A stretch of DNA of 41,187 bases from Rhodobacterales bacterium (GTDB lineage: Bacteria > Pseudomonadota > Alphaproteobacteria > Rhodobacterales > Rhodobacteraceae). This document shows, one piece after another, positions 7,904-16,876 of this stretch. Within the stretch, counting starts at the first letter, position 1; every line of letters starts with the position of its first letter. The stretch spans positions 1 through 41,187 of the forward strand of contig PDSA01000010.1 of NCBI GenBank assembly GCA_002748285.1. Direction: 5' to 3'. A program made the translations under genes and the position numbers. Under the pieces are notes generated by a model, which saw nothing but the letters and a program-made list of their open reading frames with translations, did not search any database and was not told the DNA's origin.

Positions 7904-9838
7904 ATGTCTGTGTTACCTCAACCTGCTGTCCTTGATTTCCCCTCCCCGCAAAAGGTGGGGGACAAAAGCGCGGCCAAACCGGCAAAATCCGCGCCAGACA
8001 AACGCACACCGATTGGCGAAATTCTGGTGCGCTCGGGGGCGCTGAGCCCGGATGACCTGCTGACCGCGCTGGCACTGCGCAACCGCGAGGAAACACGGCT
8101 GGGTTACATCCTGACCAATCATGATATGGTCAGCGAGGCCGATTTATACAGCGCCCTGTCCGAACAATTTCAGGCCGATCTGGTCGATTTGCAGGCTGAA
8201 CCGCCCCTGCCCCACCTCAGCGGGCTGATCGACATGGATTATTGCATCAAGGAAAACATCATCCCTTGGCGCGATCTGGGCGGAGCGATCATCATCGCCA
8301 CCTCGCGGCCAGATCAGTTTGAGCGGGTGCGCTCGGAATTGCCACCGCAGCTGGGCACGGTTCTGATGGCGATTGCGCCGGAATATGACATTCAGAACGC
8401 ACTGGCGGAAATGTTTCGCGCCCCGCTGGTCGAACACGCCGAAACCTGCGTGGCAGAACAGGAAAGCTGCCGTCTGTGGAACACAGGCAGGATGTTTCGC
8501 TTTAGTCTAGCGGCACTTCTGGGCTTCTTGACTTTTTCCATCATCAACCCCAGCGCCACATTCACGGCCCTTTGCATCGCAGCGATTTTCATCCTGATGG
8601 TCAATATGGGGCTAAAAACGATCACGACCGCCAGCCAGATCCGCCCCCATCTGCGCCGCAACCGCAACCCACATACCCCACCGGCACAAACCACCACGTT
8701 CCGCCTGCCGGTGGTGTCGATCATGGTGCCGCTGTTTCGGGAACGCGAAGTGGCCAGCCACCTGATCCGCCGCCTGAAGCGGCTGAACTACCCCAAAGAG
8801 CTGCTAGACATTTGTCTGGTGGTCGAAGCAGATGACGACACCACTAATGAAACACTGTCGCACACCCAGCTGCCCCGCTGGGCGCGGGTGATCCGAGTAC
8901 CAACGGGCAATGTGCGTACCAAACCCAGGGCTATGAATTATGCTCTGAAATTCTGCCGCGGCTCGATCATCGGGGTCTATGACGCCGAAGATGCCCCACA
9001 TCCTGACCAGATTCACCAGATCGTGCGCCGTTTTCACGAACGCGGGCCGCAAGTGGCCTGCCTGCAAGGGCTGCTGGATTTCTACAACCCCCGCACCAAC
9101 TGGCTGTCGCGCTGCTTTACCATCGAATACAACACATGGTTCCGGCTGTTCCTGCCGGGGCTTGAAAAGCTGGGCTTTGCGGTTCCACTGGGGGGCACCA
9201 CCTTGTTTTTCCGCCGTGCGGCACTGGAAAAGCTGGGCGGCTGGGATGCCCACAACGTCACCGAGGACGCCGATCTGGGAATCCGTCTGGCCCGCCATGG
9301 CCTGCGCACCGAAATCGTGCATACGGTGACTGAAGAAGAGGCAAATTGCCGCTTCGTGCCTTGGATCAAGCAACGCTCGCGCTGGCTCAAGGGGTTTGCC
9401 ATCACTTGGGCGGTGCATATGCGATCCCCGGGCAAGACTTTGCGAGAGCTGGGGCTAAAAAAATTCATTGGGATGCAGATCCTGTTCATCGGCACCTTTT
9501 CACATTTCCTGCTGGCTCCGCTGCTGTGGTCCTTCTGGTTGATCCTGTTTGGCGTGCATCACCCAATCTTGGACGTGGTGAACAGCACCGTGATGATCGG
9601 GCTGACCGCAGTGTTCCTGCTGTCGGAAATCATCACCATCGCCGTAGGCTGTTTTGCCATCTCCGACAAAAAACACCGTTTCTTGATGGGCTGGACTCCG
9701 ACAATGCACTTTTACTTTCCGATGGGCACCCTAGCGGCCTACAAAGCGCTTTATGAATTGGTCACCCAGCCGTTTTACTGGGACAAAACCGCCCATGGGA
9801 TCTTTGAGCGCACCGAAGAGCTCGCCCCCGAATCATAA
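7904..9838 (+). CDS. membrane glycosyltransferase family 2 with N-terminal GspE/MshEN-like domain
   Basis: ATG 7904 is chosen over an in-frame TTG two codons upstream, giving 644 residues. Residues about 33-175 resemble the N-terminal domain of type II secretion ATPases (IGEILVRSGALSPDDLL, then LGYILTNHDMVSEADL), the repeated motif that binds cyclic di-GMP in MshEN proteins. Two membrane helices follow (about 199-238). The cytoplasmic catalytic domain at about 268-500 has the processive GT2 signature: DAED at 360-363, TEDADLG at 453-459 and QRSRW at 490-494. Several membrane helices close the protein. It probably makes or exports a surface polysaccharide, with activity possibly gated through the N-terminal domain. 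The sugar and product are unknown. A CtrA-type site precedes it; it converges with the GntR gene. Confidence 0.87.
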   Translation: MSVLPQPAVLDFPSPQKVGDKSAAKPAKSAPDKRTPIGEILVRSGALSPDDLLTALALRNREETRLGYILTNHDMVSEADLYSALSEQFQADLVDLQAEPPLPHLSGLIDMDYCIKENIIPWRDLGGAIIIATSRPDQFERVRSELPPQLGTVLMAIAPEYDIQNALAEMFRAPLVEHAETCVAEQESCRLWNTGRMFRFSLAALLGFLTFSIINPSATFTALCIAAIFILMVNMGLKTITTASQIRPHLRRNRNPHTPPAQTTTFRLPVVSIMVPLFREREVASHLIRRLKRLNYPKELLDICLVVEADDDTTNETLSHTQLPRWARVIRVPTGNVRTKPRAMNYALKFCRGSIIGVYDAEDAPHPDQIHQIVRRFHERGPQVACLQGLLDFYNPRTNWLSRCFTIEYNTWFRLFLPGLEKLGFAVPLGGTTLFFRRAALEKLGGWDAHNVTEDADLGIRLARHGLRTEIVHTVTEEEANCRFVPWIKQRSRWLKGFAITWAVHMRSPGKTLRELGLKKFIGMQILFIGTFSHFLLAPLLWSFWLILFGVHHPILDVVNSTVMIGLTAVFLLSEIITIAVGCFAISDKKHRFLMGWTPTMHFYFPMGTLAAYKALYELVTQPFYWDKTAHGIFERTEELAPES

Positions 9839-9844
9839 GCTTTA

Positions 9845-10504
9845 TCATAAGCTCTTGGACAATTCCGGGCTCTCGGCATCAATCACCAGACGAGTTTCAA
9901 ACGCGTTCGAAATATGCGCCTTCAAAGCCTCGTAAGCCGCTTCGCCATCGCCTGCCTCAATCGCGGTGACAATCGCGTCATGTTCGTTCAGCGCCCCGAC
10001 ATTGCGCCCCTCAACCGCCAAAGATGTCGTGGCCAGCAAAGCCATGGTACGATGCACCAGATCCAGCTGCTGCACCAGATAACGATTATGCGATGCCAGA
10101 TGCACCTGCTTGTGAAATCGGCGGTTGGTTTTGGCCAATGCCCCGGGATCATGCAACAATTTGCGATCACTCTCGACCATTTTACGCAACACCCGCACCT
10201 CTTCCGGCGCGGCATGGCGGGCAGCCAGACGGGCAGCCATGCCCTCCAGCTCGGCCCGGACCGCGTATAATTCGGCCAGCTGGTTGTGATCCAAAGACGC
10301 CACGATCAGACTGCGCCCGTCACGGGTTAGCAACAGCTGGGTTTCCAAACGCTGCAACGCCTCGCGGATCGGGGTGCGCGACATGCCAAAACGCTCGGCC
10401 AGCTCAGACTCGACCAGCGGATCACCGGGTTGATAAAGGCCCGTATCAATCGCTTCCAGAATCATCTCATAGGCATCTTTCTGCGGCAATCGATTCTGGG
10501 ACAT
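9845..10504 (-). CDS. GntR family (FadR/FCD type) transcriptional regulator
   Basis: ATG 10504 is preferred because GGAGA lies 6 bases upstream; a start at 10555 would add 17 unlikely residues. The 219-residue protein has an N-terminal winged helix (residues about 8-72, with ESELAERFGMSRTPIREALQRLE) and a C-terminal FCD helical ligand-binding domain. Conserved histidines in FHKQVHLASHNRY, NEHDAIVTAIEAGD and ALKAHI fit the metal/ligand site of the FCD group. Family members sense small organic acids. The target is not evident: the upstream neighbour is a divergent nucleotidase and the downstream one a convergent glycosyltransferase. The two 3' ends lie within a repeated TCATAAGCT (9833-9841 and 9845-9853). 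Confidence 0.9.
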   Translation of the reverse strand: MSQNRLPQKDAYEMILEAIDTGLYQPGDPLVESELAERFGMSRTPIREALQRLETQLLLTRDGRSLIVASLDHNQLAELYAVRAELEGMAARLAARHAAPEEVRVLRKMVESDRKLLHDPGALAKTNRRFHKQVHLASHNRYLVQQLDLVHRTMALLATTSLAVEGRNVGALNEHDAIVTAIEAGDGEAAYEALKAHISNAFETRLVIDAESPELSKSL

Positions 10505-10606
10505 TTCATTCTCCGGGTTGGGTGCAGACAACCTACACATGCCCAGCGTCTGCAAGCAAGCATTTGCAACATTGAAACCGCGCCGGCTTGCCCTTAATCT
10601 GCCCCC

Positions 10607-11260
10607 ATGAAGCAGAAATTTTCACATATCCGCCACTGGGTCTTTGATCTGGACAACACCCTTTACCCCCCCAGCGCCCGGCTGTTTGATCAGATCGAGG
10701 TGCGGATGACCGAATATGTGATGGACTCGCTGGGCGTCAACCGCCACGAGGCCGACCGTCTGCGCAAGCATTACTGGCACAGATACGGCACCACCCTGTC
10801 CGGACTGATGCAAGAACACGGTGTCGACCCGACCCCCTATCTGACCCATGTCCACGAAATTGAGCTGGACCATCTCGACAAAGACCCCGGGCTGGCCGAG
10901 GCGATCGACACCCTGACCGGGCGCAAGATCGTTTATACCAACGGCTCGGCCGAATATGCCGGGCGGGTGCTGCAGGCCCGCGGGCTGGATGGGGTTTTTG
11001 ATGCGGTTTACGGGGTGGAAAATGCCGGTTTTCATCCAAAGCCCGAGCGCAGCGCCTATGAAACGGTGTTTGCCGCCGATGGCATTGACCCCAAAACCGG
11101 AGCCATGTTCGAAGATGACAGCCGCAATCTGGCCGTGCCGCATCAGATGGGCATGAAATGCGTCTATGTTTCACAAACCCGCCCGGAGCCGGCCCCGCAT
11201 ATTCACCACCACACCGACAATTTGTCGGATTTTCTGAACCAAATCGGCGGCAAAGATTAA
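10607..11260 (+). CDS. HAD superfamily pyrimidine 5'-nucleotidase
   Basis: The 217-residue protein carries all HAD motifs: DLDNTLYPP (motif I; nucleophile D14, acid/base D16), VYTNG (motif II), a lysine in FHPKPE (motif III) and FEDDSRNL (motif IV). The DLDNTLYP form and the mainly helical cap at about residues 20-95 are typical of the Sdt1/Phm8-like pyrimidine 5'-nucleotidase group, which dephosphorylates UMP, CMP or nearby phosphates. The exact substrate is uncertain. It starts 102 bases from the divergent GntR gene and appears monocistronic. Confidence 0.85.
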   Translation: MKQKFSHIRHWVFDLDNTLYPPSARLFDQIEVRMTEYVMDSLGVNRHEADRLRKHYWHRYGTTLSGLMQEHGVDPTPYLTHVHEIELDHLDKDPGLAEAIDTLTGRKIVYTNGSAEYAGRVLQARGLDGVFDAVYGVENAGFHPKPERSAYETVFAADGIDPKTGAMFEDDSRNLAVPHQMGMKCVYVSQTRPEPAPHIHHHTDNLSDFLNQIGGKD

Positions 11261-11339
11261 TCTCCCCTAAACCTGACAATAATTGTAGATTTTTAAAATC
11301 ATTTGCCCCATAAAGCCTCTTGCGAACAGGAGGAATAGG

Positions 11340-11576
11340 ATGGGAACGGATCACGATTCAAGTGCTGCCCGATTGGCGCTGCCGGTTACCAAGGCGCGTT
11401 CGAAAGCAGAAGCCATTGAAAAGCGCAATTTCTGGGTGGCGATCCTGATTGCCGTGGTGTTGGTGGCCACTTTGGTGGTCGCCACGCTGGTTTTCGGCCT
11501 GATCGGCACCATTTTGGTGGCGGTTGCCATGGTGCCGGTGATGTTTGCACTTCTGATCCGGTTAACCTTTGGTTAA
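11340..11576 (+). CDS. small inner-membrane protein of unknown function
   Basis: The 78-residue protein starts at an ATG preceded by a strong AGGAGGAATA ribosome site. A polar, basic N-terminus of about 30 residues is followed by two hydrophobic helices (about 32-53 and 55-74) separated by a short GLIGT turn. No family is recognised. The strong ribosome site and membrane pattern support a real gene. Its last 15 bases overlap the end of the convergent Lrp-type gene inside a perfect palindrome. No function is assigned. Confidence 0.7.
   Translation: MGTDHDSSAARLALPVTKARSKAEAIEKRNFWVAILIAVVLVATLVVATLVFGLIGTILVAVAMVPVMFALLIRLTFG
11562..11576. repeat. palindrome shared by two convergent stop regions
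   Basis: TTAACC, TTT, GGTTAA form a perfect 6-bp palindrome that encodes the last codons of both the small membrane protein (LTFG-stop) and the Lrp-type regulator (LTKG-stop). It also fits TTAA-N7-TTAA, but its position at two gene ends makes promoter control unlikely. It could act as a weak bidirectional hairpin. Confidence 0.5.
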
Positions 11577-12038
11577 AGCGGTATAACCTAGCGGGCCGGG
11601 GCGGCGTTCTTCGGACAGCAGCACATTGGCCTCGACCTCGCCCACCCCGGGCAACGTCATAATGCGCCGGCGCAGCACCCGCTCAAAATCGGCCAGATCC
11701 CGCGCCACCACCCGCAGGCGGTAATCATACAGCCCCAACACATGCTGAACCGACAGCACTTCGGGGATCGCCGTCACCGCGCGTTCGAAATCTTCAAGCG
11801 ACACCCGCCCCTTGGTGGCCAGCTTGACCCCAAGAAACACGCTGACACCAAAACCCAGTTTTTCGCGATCCAGCACCAGGCGCTGTCCGCAAATCACGCC
11901 CTCATCCTGCAAGCGCCGGATGCGCCGCCACATGGCCGGCTGGCTCAGCTGCAATTTACGCCCCAACGCCCCGGCCCCCTGACGGCCATCGCGGCTGAGT
12001 TCGCGTAAAATCTGACGGTCAATATCATCCAGCATCAT
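11562..12038 (-). CDS. Lrp/AsnC family transcriptional regulator (second of tandem pair)
   Basis: The 158-residue protein has an N-terminal helix-turn-helix (residues about 4-55: LDDIDRQILRELSRDG, then GRKLQLSQPAMWRRIRRLQDEGVI) and a C-terminal RAM ligand-binding/oligomerisation domain (about 65-150; VLSVQHVLGLYDYRLRVVARDL). Its start codon overlaps the stop of the upstream Lrp paralogue by 4 bases, so the two are translationally coupled. Lrp-type proteins usually sense amino acids and act on nearby genes; ilvC on the other side of the pair is the natural candidate. The two paralogues are clearly different in sequence, so they may form hetero-oligomers or respond to different ligands (inference). 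Confidence 0.93.
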   Translation of the reverse strand: MMLDDIDRQILRELSRDGRQGAGALGRKLQLSQPAMWRRIRRLQDEGVICGQRLVLDREKLGFGVSVFLGVKLATKGRVSLEDFERAVTAIPEVLSVQHVLGLYDYRLRVVARDLADFERVLRRRIMTLPGVGEVEANVLLSEERRPGPLGYTALTKG

Positions 12039-12490
12039 AGCGGCAAAGCCTCGGTGGATTTTATGGTGGAAATCTGCATCAGCGCCTGAATGTCGCTGAT
12101 ATGGGGCAAAGTCAGGATGCGGTCGCGATAGATGTCCTGATAATGGACCATATCGCGGGCCAACACGGTCAAACGCACATCCACCCGCCCCAAAAAGGTT
12201 TGAATTTCAAGCACTTCCGGCACTTTGCGAGCCTGTTCAATAAAATCGTCAAACGCATTTCGCTGGGTTTTATCCAGAGTAAAACGCAACGACACTTCCA
12301 CCGCATAACCCAGCGCGGCCCAGTTGATCTGGGCCACTTGCCCCAGCAACACCCCATCGCTGCGCAGCCGATCCAGCCGCCTTGCGCAAATCGCCGGGCT
12401 CACCCCCGCCTTTGCGGCCAGCTCGGCCGTGCCAAGCTCAGGATCGTTCTGAAAATGCCGCAGGATTCGGCGGCTAACTTCATCAAGCAT
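12035..12490 (-). CDS. Lrp/AsnC family transcriptional regulator (first of tandem pair)
   Basis: The 151-residue protein begins MLDEVSRRILRHFQNDPELG, followed by the recognition region ELAAKAGVSPAICARRLDRL, then an RAM domain (VPEVLEIQTFLGRVDVRLTVLARDMVHYQ). Size and layout are standard for the family. It is divergent from ilvC across a 135-bp AT-rich gap and its stop overlaps the start of a second Lrp gene. This geometry suggests that one or both control branched-chain amino acid synthesis from the shared region. The ligand, probably an amino acid, cannot be read from sequence. Confidence 0.93.
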   Translation of the reverse strand: MLDEVSRRILRHFQNDPELGTAELAAKAGVSPAICARRLDRLRSDGVLLGQVAQINWAALGYAVEVSLRFTLDKTQRNAFDDFIEQARKVPEVLEIQTFLGRVDVRLTVLARDMVHYQDIYRDRILTLPHISDIQALMQISTIKSTEALPL

Positions 12491-13648
<1,158 letters not shown>

Positions 13649-13669
13649 GCGTCAATTAAGCACGTTGCC

Positions 13670-13706
13670 AAAGGTGTTCCGAGGCTTCTCGGGGCACCTT
13701 TTTTCT
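13670..13706 (+). terminator. rho-independent terminator after ilvC
   Basis: AAGGTG..CCG pairs with CGG..CACCTT around an AGGCTTCT loop and runs straight into TTTTTTCTTT. It starts about 22 bases after the ilvC stop and is the clearest intrinsic terminator in the window. Confidence 0.85.
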
Positions 13707-13725
13707 TTGACGAATTGGAAACATC

Positions 13726-14643
13726 ATGCAAGCAGGGCTGATCAACTGGCTGCGGCTGGGCGCGTTAGGGTTGATTTGGGGCTCATCCTTTATGGTGGTG
13801 ACGCTGGCGCTTGACGGCTATGGCCCGGTCACCGTGGCGGCGGGGCGCATCTTGGTGGGTGCCGTGGCCCTGTTGATTCTCTTGCGGTTTCTAGACATCC
13901 CTTTGCCCAGCCTGACGCAGCCGCTGGGGCGCAAAATCTGGCTGGCCGCCTTGGGGTTTGGGGCGTGTTCCATGGCGTTGCCATTCTTTTTGCTCAGCTG
14001 GGGGCAACAATATGTGGCCTCAGGGTTTGCCGGAGTCAGCATGGCCAGTGTGCCACTGATCTTGCTGCCGATGGCGCATTTTCTGATCCCGGGCGAGCAG
14101 TTGAGCATCCGCAAAACTCTGGGCTTTAGCGTGGGGTTCATCGGCGTGGTGGTGCTGATCGGGCTGGATGCGTTCAAAAGCAGTGGTTTGGGGATGGAGC
14201 CTTGGGCCCGGCTGGCCTGTTTCGGCGCCGCCGCCTGTTACGCGACCGGCGGCATCATCACCAAGCGCGCCCCCAGCACCAATCCGATCAGTTTTGCCGC
14301 CACCGCAACCTTGCTGGCAGCGATGATCATCGTGCCGATCGCCCTGATTCAGGAAGGCGTGCCGGACATCAAAGCCGACACCGCCTTCTGGGCCACGCTG
14401 TATCTGGGCGTGGTGCCAACGGCAGTGGCCAATTTGCTGCTGGTGGCCGTGATCCACAGCGCCGGGCCATCCTTTTTGTCGCTGGTCAACTACCAACTGC
14501 CGGTCTGGTCAGTGCTTTTTGGCACCCTGTTCCTGCACGAACAACTGCCAACCCGCCTGTTCATCGCCCTAGCGCTGATCCTGCTGGGGTTGGCCATTGT
14601 CCAGAGCCGAAAACGCGTTAAGTCGCCGCCTCAACCGCAGTAA
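13726..14643 (+). CDS. DMT superfamily (EamA) transporter
   Basis: The 305-residue protein has about ten hydrophobic helices in two EamA repeats, the first at about residues 8-140 ([19 protein letters not shown]) and the second at about 155-295 ([24 protein letters not shown]). EamA proteins export metabolites and amino acids across the inner membrane; the substrate is unknown. The gene starts just after the ilvC terminator. Its last 26 bases overlap the end of the convergent glmM gene. Neighbourhood to ilvC could hint at amino acid export, but no sequence feature shows this. Confidence 0.9.
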   Translation: MQAGLINWLRLGALGLIWGSSFMVVTLALDGYGPVTVAAGRILVGAVALLILLRFLDIPLPSLTQPLGRKIWLAALGFGACSMALPFFLLSWGQQYVASGFAGVSMASVPLILLPMAHFLIPGEQLSIRKTLGFSVGFIGVVVLIGLDAFKSSGLGMEPWARLACFGAAACYATGGIITKRAPSTNPISFAATATLLAAMIIVPIALIQEGVPDIKADTAFWATLYLGVVPTAVANLLLVAVIHSAGPSFLSLVNYQLPVWSVLFGTLFLHEQLPTRLFIALALILLGLAIVQSRKRVKSPPQPQ

Positions 14644-15961
14644 CAATGTCACCGATCACCGCATCCAGCAGGCTGTGGTCTTCGCATTCGCCCATCACCC
14701 GGATCAGTGGCTCGGTGCCGGATTTGCGGATCAACAGCCGACCGGTGCCCTGCAAACGCTGTTCACCCGCCGCAATCGCCGCCTTGACAGCGTCACTTTG
14801 CAGCGGATCAGTGCCTTTCTGATAGCGCACATTGGTTAATTGCTGTGGCACGATTTCAATGCTGCGGGTCAGCTCGGATGCGCGTTTGCCGGTTTCAACC
14901 ATCGCCTCCAGAAACTGCAACCCGGCAATCAGACCATCCCCGGTGGTCGCATAATCGGTCATCACAATATGGCCGGATTGCTCACCGCCCAGATTATAGC
15001 CCCCCTTGCGCATCGCCTCGACCACATGGCGATCCCCGACATTGGTGCGCAACAATTTCAGCCCTTTGCCGTGCAAATAACGCTCTAACCCTAGATTGGA
15101 CATCACCGTAGCCACCAAAGTATCGCCCTTGAGCACCCCTTTTTCCGCCCAACGCGTTGCCAGCAGTGCCATCAACTGATCGCCATCGGCCGCCACGCCG
15201 TTTTCATCCAGAACCATCACCCGGTCGGCATCCCCATCCAAACAAATCCCCAGATCGGCGCGGTGCCGAACCACCGCCTCGCTGGCAGTTTGCGGGTAGG
15301 TCGAGCCGCATTCCTGGTTAATGTTCACCCCATTCGGAGCCACCCCAACCGGGATTACCTCAACCCCCAATTCCCAAAGAACTTCGGGCGCGGTTTTGTA
15401 AGCTGCACCATTGGCACAATCGACAACCACCCTCAGGCCCGACAGATCGCCGCGTTTGACAAAAGTGGTCTTGGCGTATTCGGCATAGCGCCCTTGCGCA
15501 TCGTCAATACGCTTGGCTCGGCCAATGTTTTGCGGCTTGGCCGGTTCAATTTCACCAGCAACCAGCTGTTCGATCTCTCTCTGCGCCTCATCAGACAGCT
15601 TAAAGCCGTCCGGGCCGAAAAACTTGATGCCATTGTCGTAATGCGGGTTGTGGCTGGCAGAGATCATGATCCCCAGATCCGCGCGCATACTGCGGGTCAG
15701 AAACCCAACCGCCGGGGTCGGCACTGGCCCCAACAGCAGCACATTCATCCCGGTGCTGGTCAGCCCGGCGGTCAGCGCGTTTTCCAACATGTAACCCGAC
15801 AGCCGCGTATCCTTGGCGATCACCACCCGATGCCGGTTCAAACCATCGGTGCGAAAATACCGCCCGGCCGCAGCCCCCAGCTTCAGGGCCATTTCGGCCG
15901 TCATTGGGTAAGAATTCGCCTGCCCACGCACGCCATCGGTGCCAAATAATTTATCGCTCAT
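14618..15961 (-). CDS. glmM: phosphoglucosamine mutase
   Basis: The enzyme interconverts glucosamine 6-phosphate and glucosamine 1-phosphate for UDP-GlcNAc, hence peptidoglycan and lipopolysaccharide. The start at ATG 15961 gives 447 residues beginning [13 protein letters not shown], the usual family start; the open frame extends 14 codons upstream into folP remnant sequence and is not used. The phosphoserine loop [20 protein letters not shown] (catalytic Ser about 103), the magnesium loop DGDADR near 240 and the C-terminal phosphate-binding [12 protein letters not shown] are intact. It is the third gene of folB-folP-glmM, and its start overlaps the ancestral folP end. Confidence 0.96.
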   Translation of the reverse strand: MSDKLFGTDGVRGQANSYPMTAEMALKLGAAAGRYFRTDGLNRHRVVIAKDTRLSGYMLENALTAGLTSTGMNVLLLGPVPTPAVGFLTRSMRADLGIMISASHNPHYDNGIKFFGPDGFKLSDEAQREIEQLVAGEIEPAKPQNIGRAKRIDDAQGRYAEYAKTTFVKRGDLSGLRVVVDCANGAAYKTAPEVLWELGVEVIPVGVAPNGVNINQECGSTYPQTASEAVVRHRADLGICLDGDADRVMVLDENGVAADGDQLMALLATRWAEKGVLKGDTLVATVMSNLGLERYLHGKGLKLLRTNVGDRHVVEAMRKGGYNLGGEQSGHIVMTDYATTGDGLIAGLQFLEAMVETGKRASELTRSIEIVPQQLTNVRYQKGTDPLQSDAVKAAIAAGEQRLQGTGRLLIRKSGTEPLIRVMGECEDHSLLDAVIGDIVTAVEAAT

Positions 15962-16037
15962 AATTGCGTCCACTTGTTGAAATACTGGCCATTTGTAATG
16001 CAAAAGCCTGTCTGGTTGCAGCTATATCATGCACACG
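15951..16037 (-). pseudogene. folP: out-of-frame C-terminal remnant of folP
   Basis: Read from 16037 on the minus strand, in the -1 frame relative to the folP open frame, the DNA encodes [15 protein letters not shown] and continues to a TAA at 15953-15951 that overlaps the glmM start. RVHD is the conserved C-terminal motif of dihydropteroate synthase, whose Arg and His bind the pterin diphosphate (R255/H257 in E. coli). The motif follows the SRK codons with only two bases between them, whereas about 33 residues normally intervene. The segment shows that folP once ran to the glmM start and has lost roughly 100 bases out of frame. Confidence 0.85.
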
Positions 16038-16876
16038 CATTTGCGGGAAACCCCCAGCAGAATCACACAACCCAGAGCATGAAACAGACTGAGATGTCTG
16101 AGCAGAATCAGATTGTGCTCCAACGTCTTGCCAAAGCCAATGCCCGGATCAATCATGATCCTTGTGTTGGGAATGCCGGCCCGATTGGCGATCCGGATGC
16201 GCTCGGCCAGAAAATCATACACATCCAGCAAGACATCCTCATAATGGGGCGCATTCTGCATGGTTTTGGGCGCACCTTGGGCATGCATCAGGCAAACCGG
16301 GCTGTCATGGGCGGCGGTCAGCTGCGCAAGGGCCGGATCATGGACAAAGCCCGAAACATCATTGATCATATCCGCCCCCGCTGCCAGAGCCGCTTTGGCC
16401 ACCGCAGATTTCCGGGTGTCGATAGAAATCGGAGCGCTGATTTCATCGCGAATGCCCTTGATCACCGGCGCGGTGCGGGCAATTTCCTGTTGCTCGGGCA
16501 CATCGTCAGCCCCCGGACGGGTGGATTCGCCGCCAATGTCCAGAATATCGGCCCCCTGCCCGATCAACGCGCGGGCCTGCTGGCGGGCGGCCTCGGGGGT
16601 GTCAAACCTGCCGCCATCGGAAAAACTATCCGGGGTGACATTGAGAATGCCCATCAAACGCGGCCTGTCAAAAGACAGCCCGGCCATCGGCACACGCGGA
16701 GCACTGATTTTTTCCAGAATATCCGCGGGAATGTCCTCAATCCCGATCAATTTCGATTGTCCCCCACGGGTAATACGCTCGGCACGGTCAAACCAGCACC
16801 AGCCCCCGGCAATAGGCCGCGCCTGTTTCGGGCGGGCCGGGTCAATCATTGGAATCGGTCGGTAATAATGCTTCAT
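16022..16876 (-). CDS. folP: dihydropteroate synthase, C-terminally disrupted
   Basis: The intact enzyme condenses p-aminobenzoate with the pterin diphosphate in folate synthesis. The 284-residue frame keeps most motifs: LNVTPDSFSDGG (N79), GGESTRPG, SIDTRKS (D153), INDVSG (N172), IDPGIGFGK (D243) and GVSRK (K279). It then ends abruptly in CVCMI, lacking the last strand-helix region and the RVHD motif, which survives out of frame just downstream. Homologues continue about 60 residues after SRK. The N-terminal 70 residues are an extension usual in Rhodobacteraceae. The start overlaps the folB stop by one base (TAATG). The product is probably inactive, unless the sequence is misassembled or another folP exists. 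Confidence 0.88.
   Translation of the reverse strand: MKHYYRPIPMIDPARPKQARPIAGGWCWFDRAERITRGGQSKLIGIEDIPADILEKISAPRVPMAGLSFDRPRLMGILNVTPDSFSDGGRFDTPEAARQQARALIGQGADILDIGGESTRPGADDVPEQQEIARTAPVIKGIRDEISAPISIDTRKSAVAKAALAAGADMINDVSGFVHDPALAQLTAAHDSPVCLMHAQGAPKTMQNAPHYEDVLLDVYDFLAERIRIANRAGIPNTRIMIDPGIGFGKTLEHNLILLRHLSLFHALGCVILLGVSRKCVCMI

Noticed and set aside
11562..11576. TTAA-N7-TTAA as a working CtrA site
   Set aside because: It lies inside the ends of two convergent genes with no promoter downstream of it.
16022..16048. Programmed frameshift restoring folP
   Set aside because: No slippery heptamer is seen, and even a -1 shift would not supply the roughly 33 missing residues.
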